A stretch of 64,000 nucleotides of DNA from Kineococcus terrestris (lineage in GTDB: Bacteria > Actinomycetota > Actinomycetes > Actinomycetales > Kineococcaceae), in the NCBI RefSeq assembly GCF_041020765.1, contig NZ_JBEUEJ010000001.1; one strand, given 5' to 3'. Below the pieces are notes generated by a model. It was not told the DNA's origin. It saw nothing but the letters and a program-made list of their open reading frames with translations, and searched no databases. Of the stretch, positions 32,117 through 40,190 are shown piece by piece. Made by a program: the position numbers and the translations under genes. Position 1 is the stretch's first letter. Each line of letters starts with the position of its first letter.

Positions 32117-33166
32117 ATGGCGGAGCGGACGGGGGACCACGCGGTCCTCGCGAGGGGACTGGTCAAGCGGTACGGAGAGGTCACGGCGGTCGCGGGCGTG
32201 GACCTGGAGGTGCCCACCGGCACCGTCCTGGCGCTGCTCGGGCCGAACGGGGCGGGCAAGACGACCACGGTGCGGATGCTGACGACGCTCCTGGTGCCCG
32301 ACGAGGGCACCGTCGAGGTCGCGGGCGTCGACGTGGTCGCCGACCCGCGCGCGGCCCGGGAGCGGATCGGGCTGTCCGGTCAGTACGCGGCCGTCGACGA
32401 GAACCTCACCGGGTTCGAGAACCTCGACATGGTCGGGCGCCTCTACCACCTGGGGCGGCGGCGCTCGCGCGAGCGCGCGTGGGAGCTGCTGGAGCAGTTC
32501 CGGCTGACCGACGCGGCCAAGCGGGTCGCCAAGACGTACTCCGGCGGCATGCGCCGCCGGCTCGACCTGGCCGGGGCGCTCGTCGCGCAGCCGCCGGTGC
32601 TGTTCCTGGACGAGCCGACGACGGGCTTGGACCCGCGCAGCCGCAACGACATGTGGGACCTGCTGACGGGCATGGTCGCGGACGGCACGACGCTGCTGCT
32701 GACCACGCAGTACCTGGAGGAGGCCGAGCGCCTCGCCGACGACATCGTCGTCATCGACCACGGGCGGATCATCGCCCGCGGCACCGCCGACGAGCTCAAG
32801 ACCGACGTGGGCGGGCAGCGGGTGGAGGTGGTCGTCGCCACCGACGCCGAGGTGGACGTCGCCGCCGGCGTGCTGCGCGAGGTCGCGGTGGGCGAGCTGC
32901 AGGTGGAGCGCCGGGCGCGGCGCCTGACCGCGCCGGTGACCGCGGGCACGCGCGTGCTCGTGGACGTCCTGCGCCGGCTGGAGGAGGTGGGCACGGTCCC
33001 GCTGGACGCCGGCCTGCGCCGCCCGACGCTGGACGACGTGTTCCTCACGCTGACGGGCAAGCCCGCCGAGGAGGTGGCCGGCGAGGACGACCAGCCGGCC
33101 TCGGAGGAGGCCTCGCAGAAGGCCTCGCGGAAGGCCTCGACGAGGGAGGAGGGGGTGCGCTCGTGA
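32117..33166 (+). CDS. ABC exporter ATPase, DrrA-like
   Basis: A 349-residue ATPase of the drug/lipid exporter (DrrA) class: GPNGAGKTTTVRML near residue 42, the Q-loop GLSGQYAAVDENLTG near 85, YSGGMRRRLDLA near 141 and LFLDEPTTGLDPRS near 163. The C-terminal ~100 residues include the DrrA-type domain ending RRPTLDDVFLTLTG, then a Ser/Lys/Glu tail (EEASQKASRKAS) from repeated GCCTCG. ATG 32117 is chosen because of the -10 spacing. It is coupled to the permease by GTGA. Confidence 0.92.
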   Translation: MAERTGDHAVLARGLVKRYGEVTAVAGVDLEVPTGTVLALLGPNGAGKTTTVRMLTTLLVPDEGTVEVAGVDVVADPRAARERIGLSGQYAAVDENLTGFENLDMVGRLYHLGRRRSRERAWELLEQFRLTDAAKRVAKTYSGGMRRRLDLAGALVAQPPVLFLDEPTTGLDPRSRNDMWDLLTGMVADGTTLLLTTQYLEEAERLADDIVVIDHGRIIARGTADELKTDVGGQRVEVVVATDAEVDVAAGVLREVAVGELQVERRARRLTAPVTAGTRVLVDVLRRLEEVGTVPLDAGLRRPTLDDVFLTLTGKPAEEVAGEDDQPASEEASQKASRKASTREEGVRS

Positions 33167-33975
33167 ACGGCCTGGCCACGGTGGTCAACGACAGCTCGGT
33201 GATCGCCAAGCGGAACATCCTGAAGATCACGAGGATCCCCGACCTGCTGGTCGGCACCCTCATCTCGCCGATCATGTTCATCCTGCTGTTCGGCTACGTC
33301 TTCGGCGGCGCGATCGGCACCCCCGGTGGCGGCTCGGCGGCCGACTACCGCGAGTTCCTCGTGCCGGGCATCTTCGCCCAGACCGTCATCTTCGGCGCCA
33401 CCGTCACCGGCGCCGGGATCGCCGACGACATGCAGAAGGGCATCATCGAGCGGTTCCGCTCGCTGCCCATGACGCAGTCGGCGGTCCTGGTGGGGCGCAC
33501 CGCTTCCGACGTCATCCTCAACGTCATCGTCATCGTCATCATGTCGCTGACGGGCCTGGTCATCGGCTGGCGGATCCGCACCTCGTTCCTGGACGCGCTC
33601 GTCGGTTTCGCGCTGCTGCTGCTGTTCGCGTACGCGGTCTCGTGGGTGATGGGCCTGCTGGGCCTGCTCATCCGCACGCCCGAGGCGTTCAACAACCTGA
33701 CGTTCCTCACCATCTTCCCGCTGACGTTCATCACCAACGCGTTCGTGCCGCTGGAGACGTTCCCCGGCCCGCTGAAGGTGGTCGCGCAGTGGAACCCGGT
33801 GTCCACGCTGGTGCAGGCCGCCCGCGAGCGGTTCGGCAACGTGCCACCGGGCACGGAGCTGGGCAGCTGGTCGCTGCAGAACGCCGAGCTGTACACGCTG
33901 CTGTGGATCCTGCTGGTCCTCGCGGTGTTCGTGCCGCTCGCCACGCGGCAGTACAAGCGGGCCGCCGCCCGCTGA
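33163..33975 (+). CDS. ABC-2 type exporter permease, DrrB-like
   Basis: A 270-residue ABC-2 permease with six membrane helices. The N-terminal amphipathic helix (VIAKRNILKITRIPDLL) leads into PIMFILLFGYVFGG. IIERFRSLPMTQSAVLVGR, the intracellular coupling segment, is near residue 95, and ITNAFVPLETFPGPLKVVAQ near 190. It pairs with the preceding ATPase to export a lipophilic compound; the substrate is unknown. A strong terminator follows. Confidence 0.92.
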   Translation: MNGLATVVNDSSVIAKRNILKITRIPDLLVGTLISPIMFILLFGYVFGGAIGTPGGGSAADYREFLVPGIFAQTVIFGATVTGAGIADDMQKGIIERFRSLPMTQSAVLVGRTASDVILNVIVIVIMSLTGLVIGWRIRTSFLDALVGFALLLLFAYAVSWVMGLLGLLIRTPEAFNNLTFLTIFPLTFITNAFVPLETFPGPLKVVAQWNPVSTLVQAARERFGNVPPGTELGSWSLQNAELYTLLWILLVLAVFVPLATRQYKRAAAR

Positions 33976-33994
33976 CCGACCGCCCGGACGTCCG

Positions 33995-34033
33995 CGACGG
34001 CCCCGCACCCGGTCTCCGGGTGCGGGGCCGTCG
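33995..34033 (+). terminator. Terminator of the DrrAB-like operon
   Basis: Perfect 18-base arms beginning CGACGGCCCCGCACCCGG with a 3-base loop TCT, 19 bases after the permease stop. Confidence 0.85.
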
Positions 34034-34116
34034 CACGCCGGCGGCCCGTGCCGGGCACACTGGCGCCCCCACGTCCCCGGGGCTCACCGACGAGCCCCCC
34101 GCGCACCGGAGGCACC

Positions 34117-35013
34117 GTGACCGCCGACGCCGTCGTCGACTCCTTCCCGTCCCCCGCGGACGGCCTCGCCATCGCCGTCCACCGCTGGGCCGACGTGCCC
34201 GGCCAGCCGCTGGGCGTCGTGCAGGTCGCGCACGGCCTGGCCGAGCACGCCCGCCGCTACGCCCGCGCGGCGGCCGCGCTCAACGCCGCCGGGTTCGTCG
34301 TGGTGGCCGCCGACCACCGCGGCCACGGCGCCTCCACCGGTCCCGGCGTCCCGCTCGGCTCCTTCGGCGCCGCCGGGTTCGAGGGGTTCACCGCCGACGT
34401 CGCGCGCCTCGCCGAGCTGCTGCGCGAGCAGCACCCCGGCCTGCCCGTGTTCCTGCTCGCGCACTCCCTGGGGTCGATGGGCGCGCAGAACGTGCTGCTG
34501 GAGCGGTCGGACCTGTGGGACGGCGTCGTCCTCAGCGGCTCGACCGCCCTGGACGGCCTCGTCGACGTCGTGCGCTCCCTGCCGCCGGACCAGCCGGGCC
34601 TGGCGGCGTTCAACGCCCCGTTCGAGCACCGCACCGGTTTCGAGTGGCTCAGCCGCGACCCGGCCGAGGTGGACGCCTACGTCGCCGACCCGCTGTGCGG
34701 GTTCGCCACGGACGAGGCGATCCTCGCCGGAGCGCTGGCCACCGCGGCCGCCACCGCCGACCCCGAGCGCCTGGCGCGGATCCGCCCCGACCTGCCGGTC
34801 CTCCTCGTCAGCGGCACCGAGGACCCCGTCGGCGGCGCCGGCGGGCAGCTGCTGGAGCGCCTGGCCGGGCGCTACCGCGCCGCCGGGCTGCGGGACGTGA
34901 CGCTGGAGCTGCTGCCCGGCGCCCGGCACGAGGTGCTCAACGAGACGAACCGCGACGAGGTGACCGCGCTGGTCACCGGCTGGCTGCGCGCTCGGGCCGC
35001 GGCGACCGGCTGA
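34117..35013 (+). CDS. Alpha/beta hydrolase, monoacylglycerol-lipase-like
   Basis: A 298-residue serine hydrolase. VAHGLAEHARRY near residue 32 is the oxyanion-hole region of monoglyceride lipases, FLLAHSLGSMGAQ near 117 is the nucleophile elbow (A-H-S-L-G in place of G-H-S-x-G), VSGTEDPVGG near 230 carries the acid and PGARHEVLNE near 270 the histidine. I chose GTG 34117, with GGAGG 5 bases ahead, over an upstream in-frame start. It probably hydrolyses monoacylglycerols or other short esters. Convergent with an amidase across a hairpin. Confidence 0.88.
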   Translation: MTADAVVDSFPSPADGLAIAVHRWADVPGQPLGVVQVAHGLAEHARRYARAAAALNAAGFVVVAADHRGHGASTGPGVPLGSFGAAGFEGFTADVARLAELLREQHPGLPVFLLAHSLGSMGAQNVLLERSDLWDGVVLSGSTALDGLVDVVRSLPPDQPGLAAFNAPFEHRTGFEWLSRDPAEVDAYVADPLCGFATDEAILAGALATAAATADPERLARIRPDLPVLLVSGTEDPVGGAGGQLLERLAGRYRAAGLRDVTLELLPGARHEVLNETNRDEVTALVTGWLRARAAATG

Positions 35014-35018
35014 GCGGA

Positions 35019-35048
35019 CGCCGGACGAGGCGGACCGCTCGTCCGGCG
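35019..35048. terminator. Bidirectional terminator between hydrolase and amidase genes
   Basis: Perfect 11-base arms CGCCGGACGAG and CTCGTCCGGCG around an 8-base loop that can pair further, between two converging stop codons. Confidence 0.7.
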
Positions 35049-35058
35049 CCGCACCCGC

Positions 35059-36471
35059 TCAGGCCGGTACCGGCACCGCCGCCGGGAGCGCCGGCCGCCG
35101 CAGGTGGTGCCCGGTGACGGCCTGGAACGCCGCCGCGGTGCGGAACAGGACGTCCTCCCCGCCGGGGCGGGCGATGAGCTGCGCCCCGACCGGCAGCCCG
35201 TCCGCGTCGGTCCCGCAGGGCACCGACAGGGCGGGCGCCCCGGTCAGGGACGGCAGGCCCGTGAACCGCATGAAGGCCCCGAGCAGCGGTTCGGGACGGC
35301 CCGGCTCGACCTCCACGTGCGTGGCCCCGACGGGGGTGGCGGTGAACGGCAGGGTGGGGGTCACGACGACGTCGACGTCCTCGAGAGCGCGCAGCAGCTG
35401 CTCGCGCAGGACCGCTCGGTAGCGCTGGGCCTGCAGGTAGCTGGTGGCCGGCAGGCGCGCGCCGGCCTCCAGCAGCACGCGCACGTCCCGCCCGTAGTCG
35501 CCGGGCCGCTCCCGCAGCCAGCGGTGGTGGTAGGCGCTGGGCTCGGCCGCCTCCACCGTCAGCTGCGCCGACAGGTTGCCCTCGACGTCCGGCAGCCCCA
35601 CCGCGCGCACCAGGGCGCCCAGGCCGCGCAGCGCGTCCAGCAACCCGGTCACCCCCGCGGCCACGGGCGCCTGCACGTGCTCCAGCGAGTAGCCGTCCAC
35701 CACGCCCAGCCGCAGCCCGTCGACACCGTCGTGCAGGCGGGCCGACGGCGCCGAGCCGGTCAGGACCGCCGTCAGCACCGCGCAGTCGCGGGCCGAGCGG
35801 GCCATCGGGCCGACGGTGTCCATGCTCCACGCCAGCGGCACGATCCCGTCGACGGCGATGCTGCCGGTGGTGGGGCGCAGCCCGGTGACGCCGTTGACGG
35901 CGCTGGGCAGCCGGATCGAACCACCCGTGTCGGTGCCCAGCGCCGCCCAGCAGGCGCCCACCGCGACGGCGACGCCCGAGCCGCCGCTGGAACCGGCCGG
36001 CGTCCTGGTCAGGTCCCACGGGTTGCGGACGGTGCCGGTGTGCGGGTTGTCCGACGTGCCGCCCCAGGCGAACTCGTGCATGGCGGTGTGGCCCACGACC
36101 ACCGCGCCGGCGGAGCGCAGGGCGCGCACCACCGGCGCGTCCTCGGCGGGCACCTCCCCGGCCAGCACGGCGCTGCCGGCCGCGGTCGGCCTGCCGGCGA
36201 CGGCGATGTTGTCCTTGACGGCCACGGGGACCCCGTGCAGGGGGCCGAGGCGGTGCCCGGCCGCGAGCAGCAGGTCCATGCCCTCGGCCGCGCGCACGGC
36301 GTCCTGCGCGAACACGTGCGTGAAGGCGCCCGCGCCCGCCCACTCCCGCGCCCGGTCCAGGCACGCCTCGACGACGGCGCGCGACGTGGTGCGGCCCGCA
36401 GCGATGTCCGCGGCCACGTCCACCAGGTCCGCGGGACCCACCGGCCCGTCCGCGCCGCCCGCGCCGCTCAC
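35059..36471 (-). CDS. Amidase (AtzE/GatA-like amidase signature family), module 2
   Basis: A 470-residue amidase-signature enzyme. The Ser-cisSer-Lys triad is in place: VAVKDN (Lys86), PAGSSGGSG (cis-Ser about 162) and TDTGGSIRLPS (Ser185). The GTG start overlaps the stop of a 56-codon gene whose product resembles the small AtzG/DUF4089 partner; in the cyanuric acid pathway AtzG binds and stabilises the AtzE amidase, as GatC does GatA. This pairing argues for a multi-subunit amidase acting on a small ureido, biuret-like or amide compound. It is 26-35% like its neighbour at 36742 only by eye on motifs, so it is a paralogue but not a recent copy. Confidence 0.88.
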   Translation of the reverse strand: MSGAGGADGPVGPADLVDVAADIAAGRTTSRAVVEACLDRAREWAGAGAFTHVFAQDAVRAAEGMDLLLAAGHRLGPLHGVPVAVKDNIAVAGRPTAAGSAVLAGEVPAEDAPVVRALRSAGAVVVGHTAMHEFAWGGTSDNPHTGTVRNPWDLTRTPAGSSGGSGVAVAVGACWAALGTDTGGSIRLPSAVNGVTGLRPTTGSIAVDGIVPLAWSMDTVGPMARSARDCAVLTAVLTGSAPSARLHDGVDGLRLGVVDGYSLEHVQAPVAAGVTGLLDALRGLGALVRAVGLPDVEGNLSAQLTVEAAEPSAYHHRWLRERPGDYGRDVRVLLEAGARLPATSYLQAQRYRAVLREQLLRALEDVDVVVTPTLPFTATPVGATHVEVEPGRPEPLLGAFMRFTGLPSLTGAPALSVPCGTDADGLPVGAQLIARPGGEDVLFRTAAAFQAVTGHHLRRPALPAAVPVPA

Positions 36472-36638
36472 GCCGGGCCCCCCGCCCGCGGCGGGGCGGG
36501 GAAGGCGGTCACCGGCGCCACCGCGCGGAACCGCTCGCCCGCCAGCCGCTCGTCCACCGCGGCGGCCATCGGCAGCCACTGCGCCAGCAGCTCGCGCACC
36601 TCGGCCTCCACGTCGTCGTCCGCACCGGTCCCGTCCAC
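36468..36638 (-). CDS. Small AtzG/DUF4089-like amidase partner, module 2
   Basis: About 56 residues, VVDGTGADDDVEAEVRELLA and onward, ending in FPAPPRAGGPA. It has an acidic helix followed by LPMAAAVDERLAG and a proline-rich tail, the layout of GatC/AtzG-type small subunits. GGGAGGAG precedes the two adjacent GTG codons 36638/36641; a start at 36686 is also open, but its extra codons come from a CGTCGTCC repeat. Coupled to the amidase by GTGA. Assignment rests on size, position and general pattern, not on a strict motif. Confidence 0.55.
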   Translation of the reverse strand: MDGTGADDDVEAEVRELLAQWLPMAAAVDERLAGERFRAVAPVTAFPAPPRAGGPA

Positions 36639-36698
36639 CACCAGCTCCTCCCGCGTCGTCCTGCGTCGTCCCGCGTCGTCCTGCACCGCCGCCCGCCC

Positions 36699-36736
36699 GC
36701 GCGCCCGCCGCGGCCCGGGGGCCGCGGCGGGCGCGC
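36699..36736 (-). terminator. Hairpin separating the two amidase modules
   Basis: Perfect 18-base arms beginning GCGCGCCCGCCGCGGCCC around a 2-base centre, between the stop of the upstream amidase and the small gene of module 2. Three CGTCGTCC-type repeats precede it (36653-36683). Confidence 0.7.
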
Positions 36737-36741
36737 GAGGG

Positions 36742-38160
36742 TCAGGCCGGGGCCATCTCGCGGTGCAGCGGGGCCAGCTGCCCCGCGAAGCCCGAGACCG
36801 CCTCGTAGGCCGCGGCCACGCCGCACACCACGTCCTCCTCGAAGGGGCGGCCCATCACCTGCATGCCGATGGGCAGGCCGGCGGAGTCGAAGCCCGTCGG
36901 CACGGTGATGGACGGCAGGCCGGTCACGTTCGCCGGCTGGGAGAACCGGACGTACGTGGTCGTGGTGCCCTCGCGCACGCCGTCCGGCCAGACGACCTCC
37001 GGCTCCCCGGCCACGGTCGCCGTGCAGGTGAGGGTGGGGGCGGCCAGGACGTCGATCGTGGAGAACAGCTCCTTCCACGCCGCCTGCACGAGGGTCCGCA
37101 ACCGCTGCGCCTTGAGGTAGTCGGTGGCCAGCACGAACTCCCCGACCTCCAGCAGCGCCCGGGTCTCCTCCGTGTACAGCTCGGGCACGGAGCGCAGCGT
37201 CTCCTGGTGGTAGGCGGTGGCCTCCGGCAGCATGAGACCCCACTCGACGGCGCCGATCCGCGAGGCCATCGGCACCTCGACCTCGACCAGCTCGGCGCCC
37301 AGCTCCCCGAGGCGGGCCACGGCCGCGGCGACGGACGCCTGCACCTCCGGCTGCAGCCGCTCGGTGAAGTAGTCGGTGGGCACGCCCACCCGCAGCCCGG
37401 TGACGTCCCGGCCGATGAGGGCGGTGAAGTCGGGGACGGGCACGTCGGCCGACCCCGGGTCGGCCCGGTCGTACCCGGCGATCGCGTTGAGGGTGATCGC
37501 CGCGTCGCGCACGGTCCGCGTCAGCGGGCCGACGTGGTCCAGGCTCCAGGACAGCGACGCCACGCCGCGGCGCGAGACCCGCCCGTAGGTGGGCTTCAGG
37601 CCGACGACCCCGCACACGGCCGCGGGGATGCGGATGGACCCGCCGGTGTCGCTGCCCATGCCGACCATGCACTCGCCCGCGGCGACGGCCGCCCCGGAAC
37701 CCCCGGAGGAACCGCCGGGCACGCGCGTCGTGTCCCAGGGGTTGCGGGTCGTGGGGGTGGTCGCGCCGTAGGCGAACTCGTGCGTGTGGGTCTTGCCCAC
37801 CGTGACGGCGCCGGCCGCGGCGAAGCGCTCGGCCACCGCGGAGTCGGTGTCCGGGACGTGGTCGGCCCGCACCCGCGAGCTCGACGTCGTCAGGACGCCG
37901 GCGGTGTCGTACAGGTCCTTCAGCGCCACGGGGATGCCGTGCAGGGGCCCGCGCGGGCCGCTCGCGGCGATCTCGGCCTCGGCGGCGGCGGCCGCCGCGC
38001 GCGCCCGGTCCTCGGTCACCGTGACGAAGGCGGTGATGTCGGCCTCGACGCTGTCGATGCGCGCCAGCACGGAGTCGGTCAGCTCGACGGGGGACAGCTC
38101 GCGGGCGGCGATCGCCGCGGCCGCGTCGGACAGGGTCAGCTCGTAGGGTTCCACGCTCAC
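36742..38160 (-). CDS. Amidase (AtzE/GatA-like amidase signature family), module 1
   Basis: A 472-residue amidase-signature enzyme with IPVALKD (Lys81), RVPGGSSGGSG (cis-Ser about 152) and GSDTGGSIRIPA (Ser175). GLKPTYGRVSRRGV follows, as in GatA and other amidases of this family. The GTG at 38160 overlaps the stop of the 62-codon AtzG-like gene; GTG 38154 is an alternative with GGGAG ahead. It diverges, with its small partner, from the ABC transporter-urease operon across a region with tandem half-sites, so amide hydrolysis, import and urease may be co-regulated. The ammonia-releasing substrate is not known. Confidence 0.9.
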   Translation of the reverse strand: MSVEPYELTLSDAAAAIAARELSPVELTDSVLARIDSVEADITAFVTVTEDRARAAAAAAEAEIAASGPRGPLHGIPVALKDLYDTAGVLTTSSSRVRADHVPDTDSAVAERFAAAGAVTVGKTHTHEFAYGATTPTTRNPWDTTRVPGGSSGGSGAAVAAGECMVGMGSDTGGSIRIPAAVCGVVGLKPTYGRVSRRGVASLSWSLDHVGPLTRTVRDAAITLNAIAGYDRADPGSADVPVPDFTALIGRDVTGLRVGVPTDYFTERLQPEVQASVAAAVARLGELGAELVEVEVPMASRIGAVEWGLMLPEATAYHQETLRSVPELYTEETRALLEVGEFVLATDYLKAQRLRTLVQAAWKELFSTIDVLAAPTLTCTATVAGEPEVVWPDGVREGTTTTYVRFSQPANVTGLPSITVPTGFDSAGLPIGMQVMGRPFEEDVVCGVAAAYEAVSGFAGQLAPLHREMAPA

Positions 38161-38345
38161 TCCCAGGAGGCGTTGAAGGCGGCGGCGGGCGGGGTGTCGC
38201 CGAACGGCACGCCGTCGAGGCCGGCGAGCGTCCCGAGCACCCCGTTGTAGGCGGCCAGGGCCGCGGCGGCCCGTTCCGGCGGCATCCCCAGCCCGGTCAG
38301 GGCCTCCAGGCCGCTGAAGGTCGCGGCGTCCAGTGCTCTGCTCAT
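38157..38345 (-). CDS. Small AtzG/GatC-like amidase partner, module 1
   Basis: A 62-residue protein MSRALDAATFSGLEALTGLG and onward, with a central helix (PPERAAAALAAYNGVLGTLA) and a proline/aromatic tail PFGDTPPAAAFNASWE, the general form of AtzG/GatC-type partners, whose tail wraps the amidase. GGGAGAG is 2-3 bases from the ATG at 38345; an in-frame GTG at 38357 exists. It is the first gene of the amidase transcript and is coupled to the amidase by GTGA. Confidence 0.6.
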   Translation of the reverse strand: MSRALDAATFSGLEALTGLGMPPERAAAALAAYNGVLGTLAGLDGVPFGDTPPAAAFNASWE

Positions 38346-38381
38346 GCTCTCTCCCACGGGTCGGTCCGGGTGGTGCCGGGG

Positions 38382-38387
38382 ACGTTA
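38382..38387 (-). promoter_or_regulatory. -10 hexamer for amidase module 1
   Basis: TAACGT on the minus strand, 36 bases before the ATG of the small partner gene; no clear -35. Confidence 0.35.
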
Positions 38388-38417
38388 GGCAGCCCGGCGC
38401 GGCGGCGGAATCGGTCA

Positions 38418-38475
38418 CCTGACGTATCCGCGGGACCGGTGCCGGCGCGCCGGGAAATACGTCAGGCGACGTATT
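38418..38475. promoter_or_regulatory. Tandem operator candidate between amidase and transporter-urease operons
   Basis: Three copies of a TGACGTAT-type half-site: CCTGACGTAT (38418-38427), its inverse ATACGTCAGG (38457-38466), and GACGTATT (38468-38475). The last two form a palindrome AATACGTC-AGGC-GACGTATT with 8-base arms. A TACGGT -10-like hexamer for the plus-strand operon follows at 38498-38503, so a bound protein would cover the -35 region. Confidence 0.6.
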
Positions 38476-38543
38476 CAGCCCGCGCCGCACCGCTGCCTAC
38501 GGTGGCGCCCACCCCGACGGAACCACTCCGAGGAGCGCCCCCC

Positions 38544-40190
38544 GTGTCGATCCCGACAGCACTCCCCACCACTCCCGTAGGACGCCGGCGCGTCCTCGCC
38601 GGCGGTCTCGGCGCTGCGACCGTCTCGGCCCTCGCCGCCTGCGGCGGCGGTGCCTCCGGCCAGCAGGGACCGGGTGCCCAGACCCTCGTCATCGGCATCG
38701 AGTCCGAACCCGACGTCCTCGACCCGCAGGTCGCGGGCGGGTGGGTGACGTACCGCATCAACAAGCAGGTGTTCGACCCGCTGGTGGACGAGGACCTCAC
38801 GACGCCCTCGTCCGAGGCCGCGGTGCCCGAGCTCGTCCCCGGGCTCGCGGAGAGCTGGGAGGTCTCGCCCGACGGCACCGTCTACACGTTCTCGATCCGG
38901 CAGGGCGTCACGTTCCACGACGGCACCCCGCTGGACGCCGACGCGGTCGTCTACAACATCCGCCGGATGTGGGACGAGACCGCGCCGCAGTACTCGGCGA
39001 AGGCCGCCGGCCAGACGAACTTCGTGTGGAGCTTCGTCACCGGTGTCGAGGCGACCGACCCGTCCACGGTGGTCGTCACGATGAGCCAGCCGTTCTCGCC
39101 GTTCCTGCGCCTGCTGGCCCAGGGCGGCAACGGATCGTGCTGCATCATGAGCCCGGCCTCGATCGAGGAGCACGGCGAGGACGTCGCCGACCACCCCGTC
39201 GGCACCGGCCCGTTCCGGTTCGTGCAGCGGGTCCGCGGCGAGCGCGTCGAGCTGGCCCGCTACGACGACCACTGGCGCGGCCCGGCGCAGCTCGACGGCG
39301 TCGTGTTCCGGCCCCTGCCGGACGCCTCGGCCCGCGTGGCGGCCCTGCGCAGCGGGGACGTCGACATGATCGCCGTGCCGAGCCCCGACAGCGTGGAGGC
39401 GTTGCGCGCCGAGGGCTTCCAGGTCTCGGAAGGGACACCGCCGCACGTCTGGTACCTGTCGTTCAACATGCAGGACCAGTACACGGGCGTCCGCGAGGTC
39501 CGCCAGGCGATCAACCTGGCCATCGACCGCGAGGGCATGGCCCGGGACCTGCTGGCCGGCACGGTGAACCCCGCCTACGACGTGCAGGCGCCCGCCAACG
39601 ACGCCTACGTCGAGCGCCAGGACGCCTACGCCCGCGACGTGGCCCGCGCCCGGGAGCTGCTGGCGACCGCCGGGTTCCCGGACGGGTTCCGCACGACGCT
39701 GACCACCTCGGTCGACGGCTCGGGTCAGATCGTCCCCGCCCAGATGGCGGAGTTCATCCAGCAGAACCTGGCCGAGGTCGGGATCCAGGTGGAGATCGCG
39801 ACCCAGGAGTGGATCTCCTACCTGGGCACGTGGGCGCAGGGCGCCCAGCCGGGCACCGGGATGATGCAGATGTCCTGGGGCATGACGACGCCGTACTGGC
39901 TGTACATCGTCACCTCCAGCACCCTGCAGGCCCCGAACGGCCCGAACGTCGGCTACTACTCCAACCCCGAGCTCGACGACGTGATGGACCGGGCGATCCG
40001 CGCGACGGACGAGGCAGAGGCCAACGAGCTGTGGCGCCAGGCCAACGACATCGTCTCCGAGGACGCGGCCCTCGCGCCCGTCGTCAACGACAAGGCGCCC
40101 TACGTCCTGGCCGGCTACGTCGAGGGTTTCGTCTCGGCGAGCGAGGAGTGGTACGACCTGCGCTCGGTGCGGCTGGCGGAGACGTCGTGA
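38544..40190 (+). CDS. Dpp/Nik-family ABC substrate-binding lipoprotein (SBP_bac_5)
   Basis: A 548-residue binding protein. GRRRVLAGGLGAATVSALAAC has a twin-arginine motif and a lipobox ending at Cys, so it is probably a Tat-exported lipoprotein. The family signature SWEVSPDGTVYTFSIRQGVTFHDGTPLDADAVVYN runs from residue ~108, with VGTGPFRFVQ near 218 and a C-terminal NDIVSEDAALAPVV. GAGGAG precedes the GTG start. Members bind oligopeptides, opines, glutathione or nickel chelates. It heads an operon that runs without a break into urease genes, which makes nickel or a urea-yielding compound the leading candidates. Confidence 0.92.
   Translation: MSIPTALPTTPVGRRRVLAGGLGAATVSALAACGGGASGQQGPGAQTLVIGIESEPDVLDPQVAGGWVTYRINKQVFDPLVDEDLTTPSSEAAVPELVPGLAESWEVSPDGTVYTFSIRQGVTFHDGTPLDADAVVYNIRRMWDETAPQYSAKAAGQTNFVWSFVTGVEATDPSTVVVTMSQPFSPFLRLLAQGGNGSCCIMSPASIEEHGEDVADHPVGTGPFRFVQRVRGERVELARYDDHWRGPAQLDGVVFRPLPDASARVAALRSGDVDMIAVPSPDSVEALRAEGFQVSEGTPPHVWYLSFNMQDQYTGVREVRQAINLAIDREGMARDLLAGTVNPAYDVQAPANDAYVERQDAYARDVARARELLATAGFPDGFRTTLTTSVDGSGQIVPAQMAEFIQQNLAEVGIQVEIATQEWISYLGTWAQGAQPGTGMMQMSWGMTTPYWLYIVTSSTLQAPNGPNVGYYSNPELDDVMDRAIRATDEAEANELWRQANDIVSEDAALAPVVNDKAPYVLAGYVEGFVSASEEWYDLRSVRLAETS

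Noticed and set aside
35104..38250. A 1048-codon open frame on the plus strand across both amidases
   Set aside because: Antisense to two clear amidase-signature genes; its product is Gly/Arg/His/Val low-complexity without any motif. Long shadow frames are expected at this GC content.
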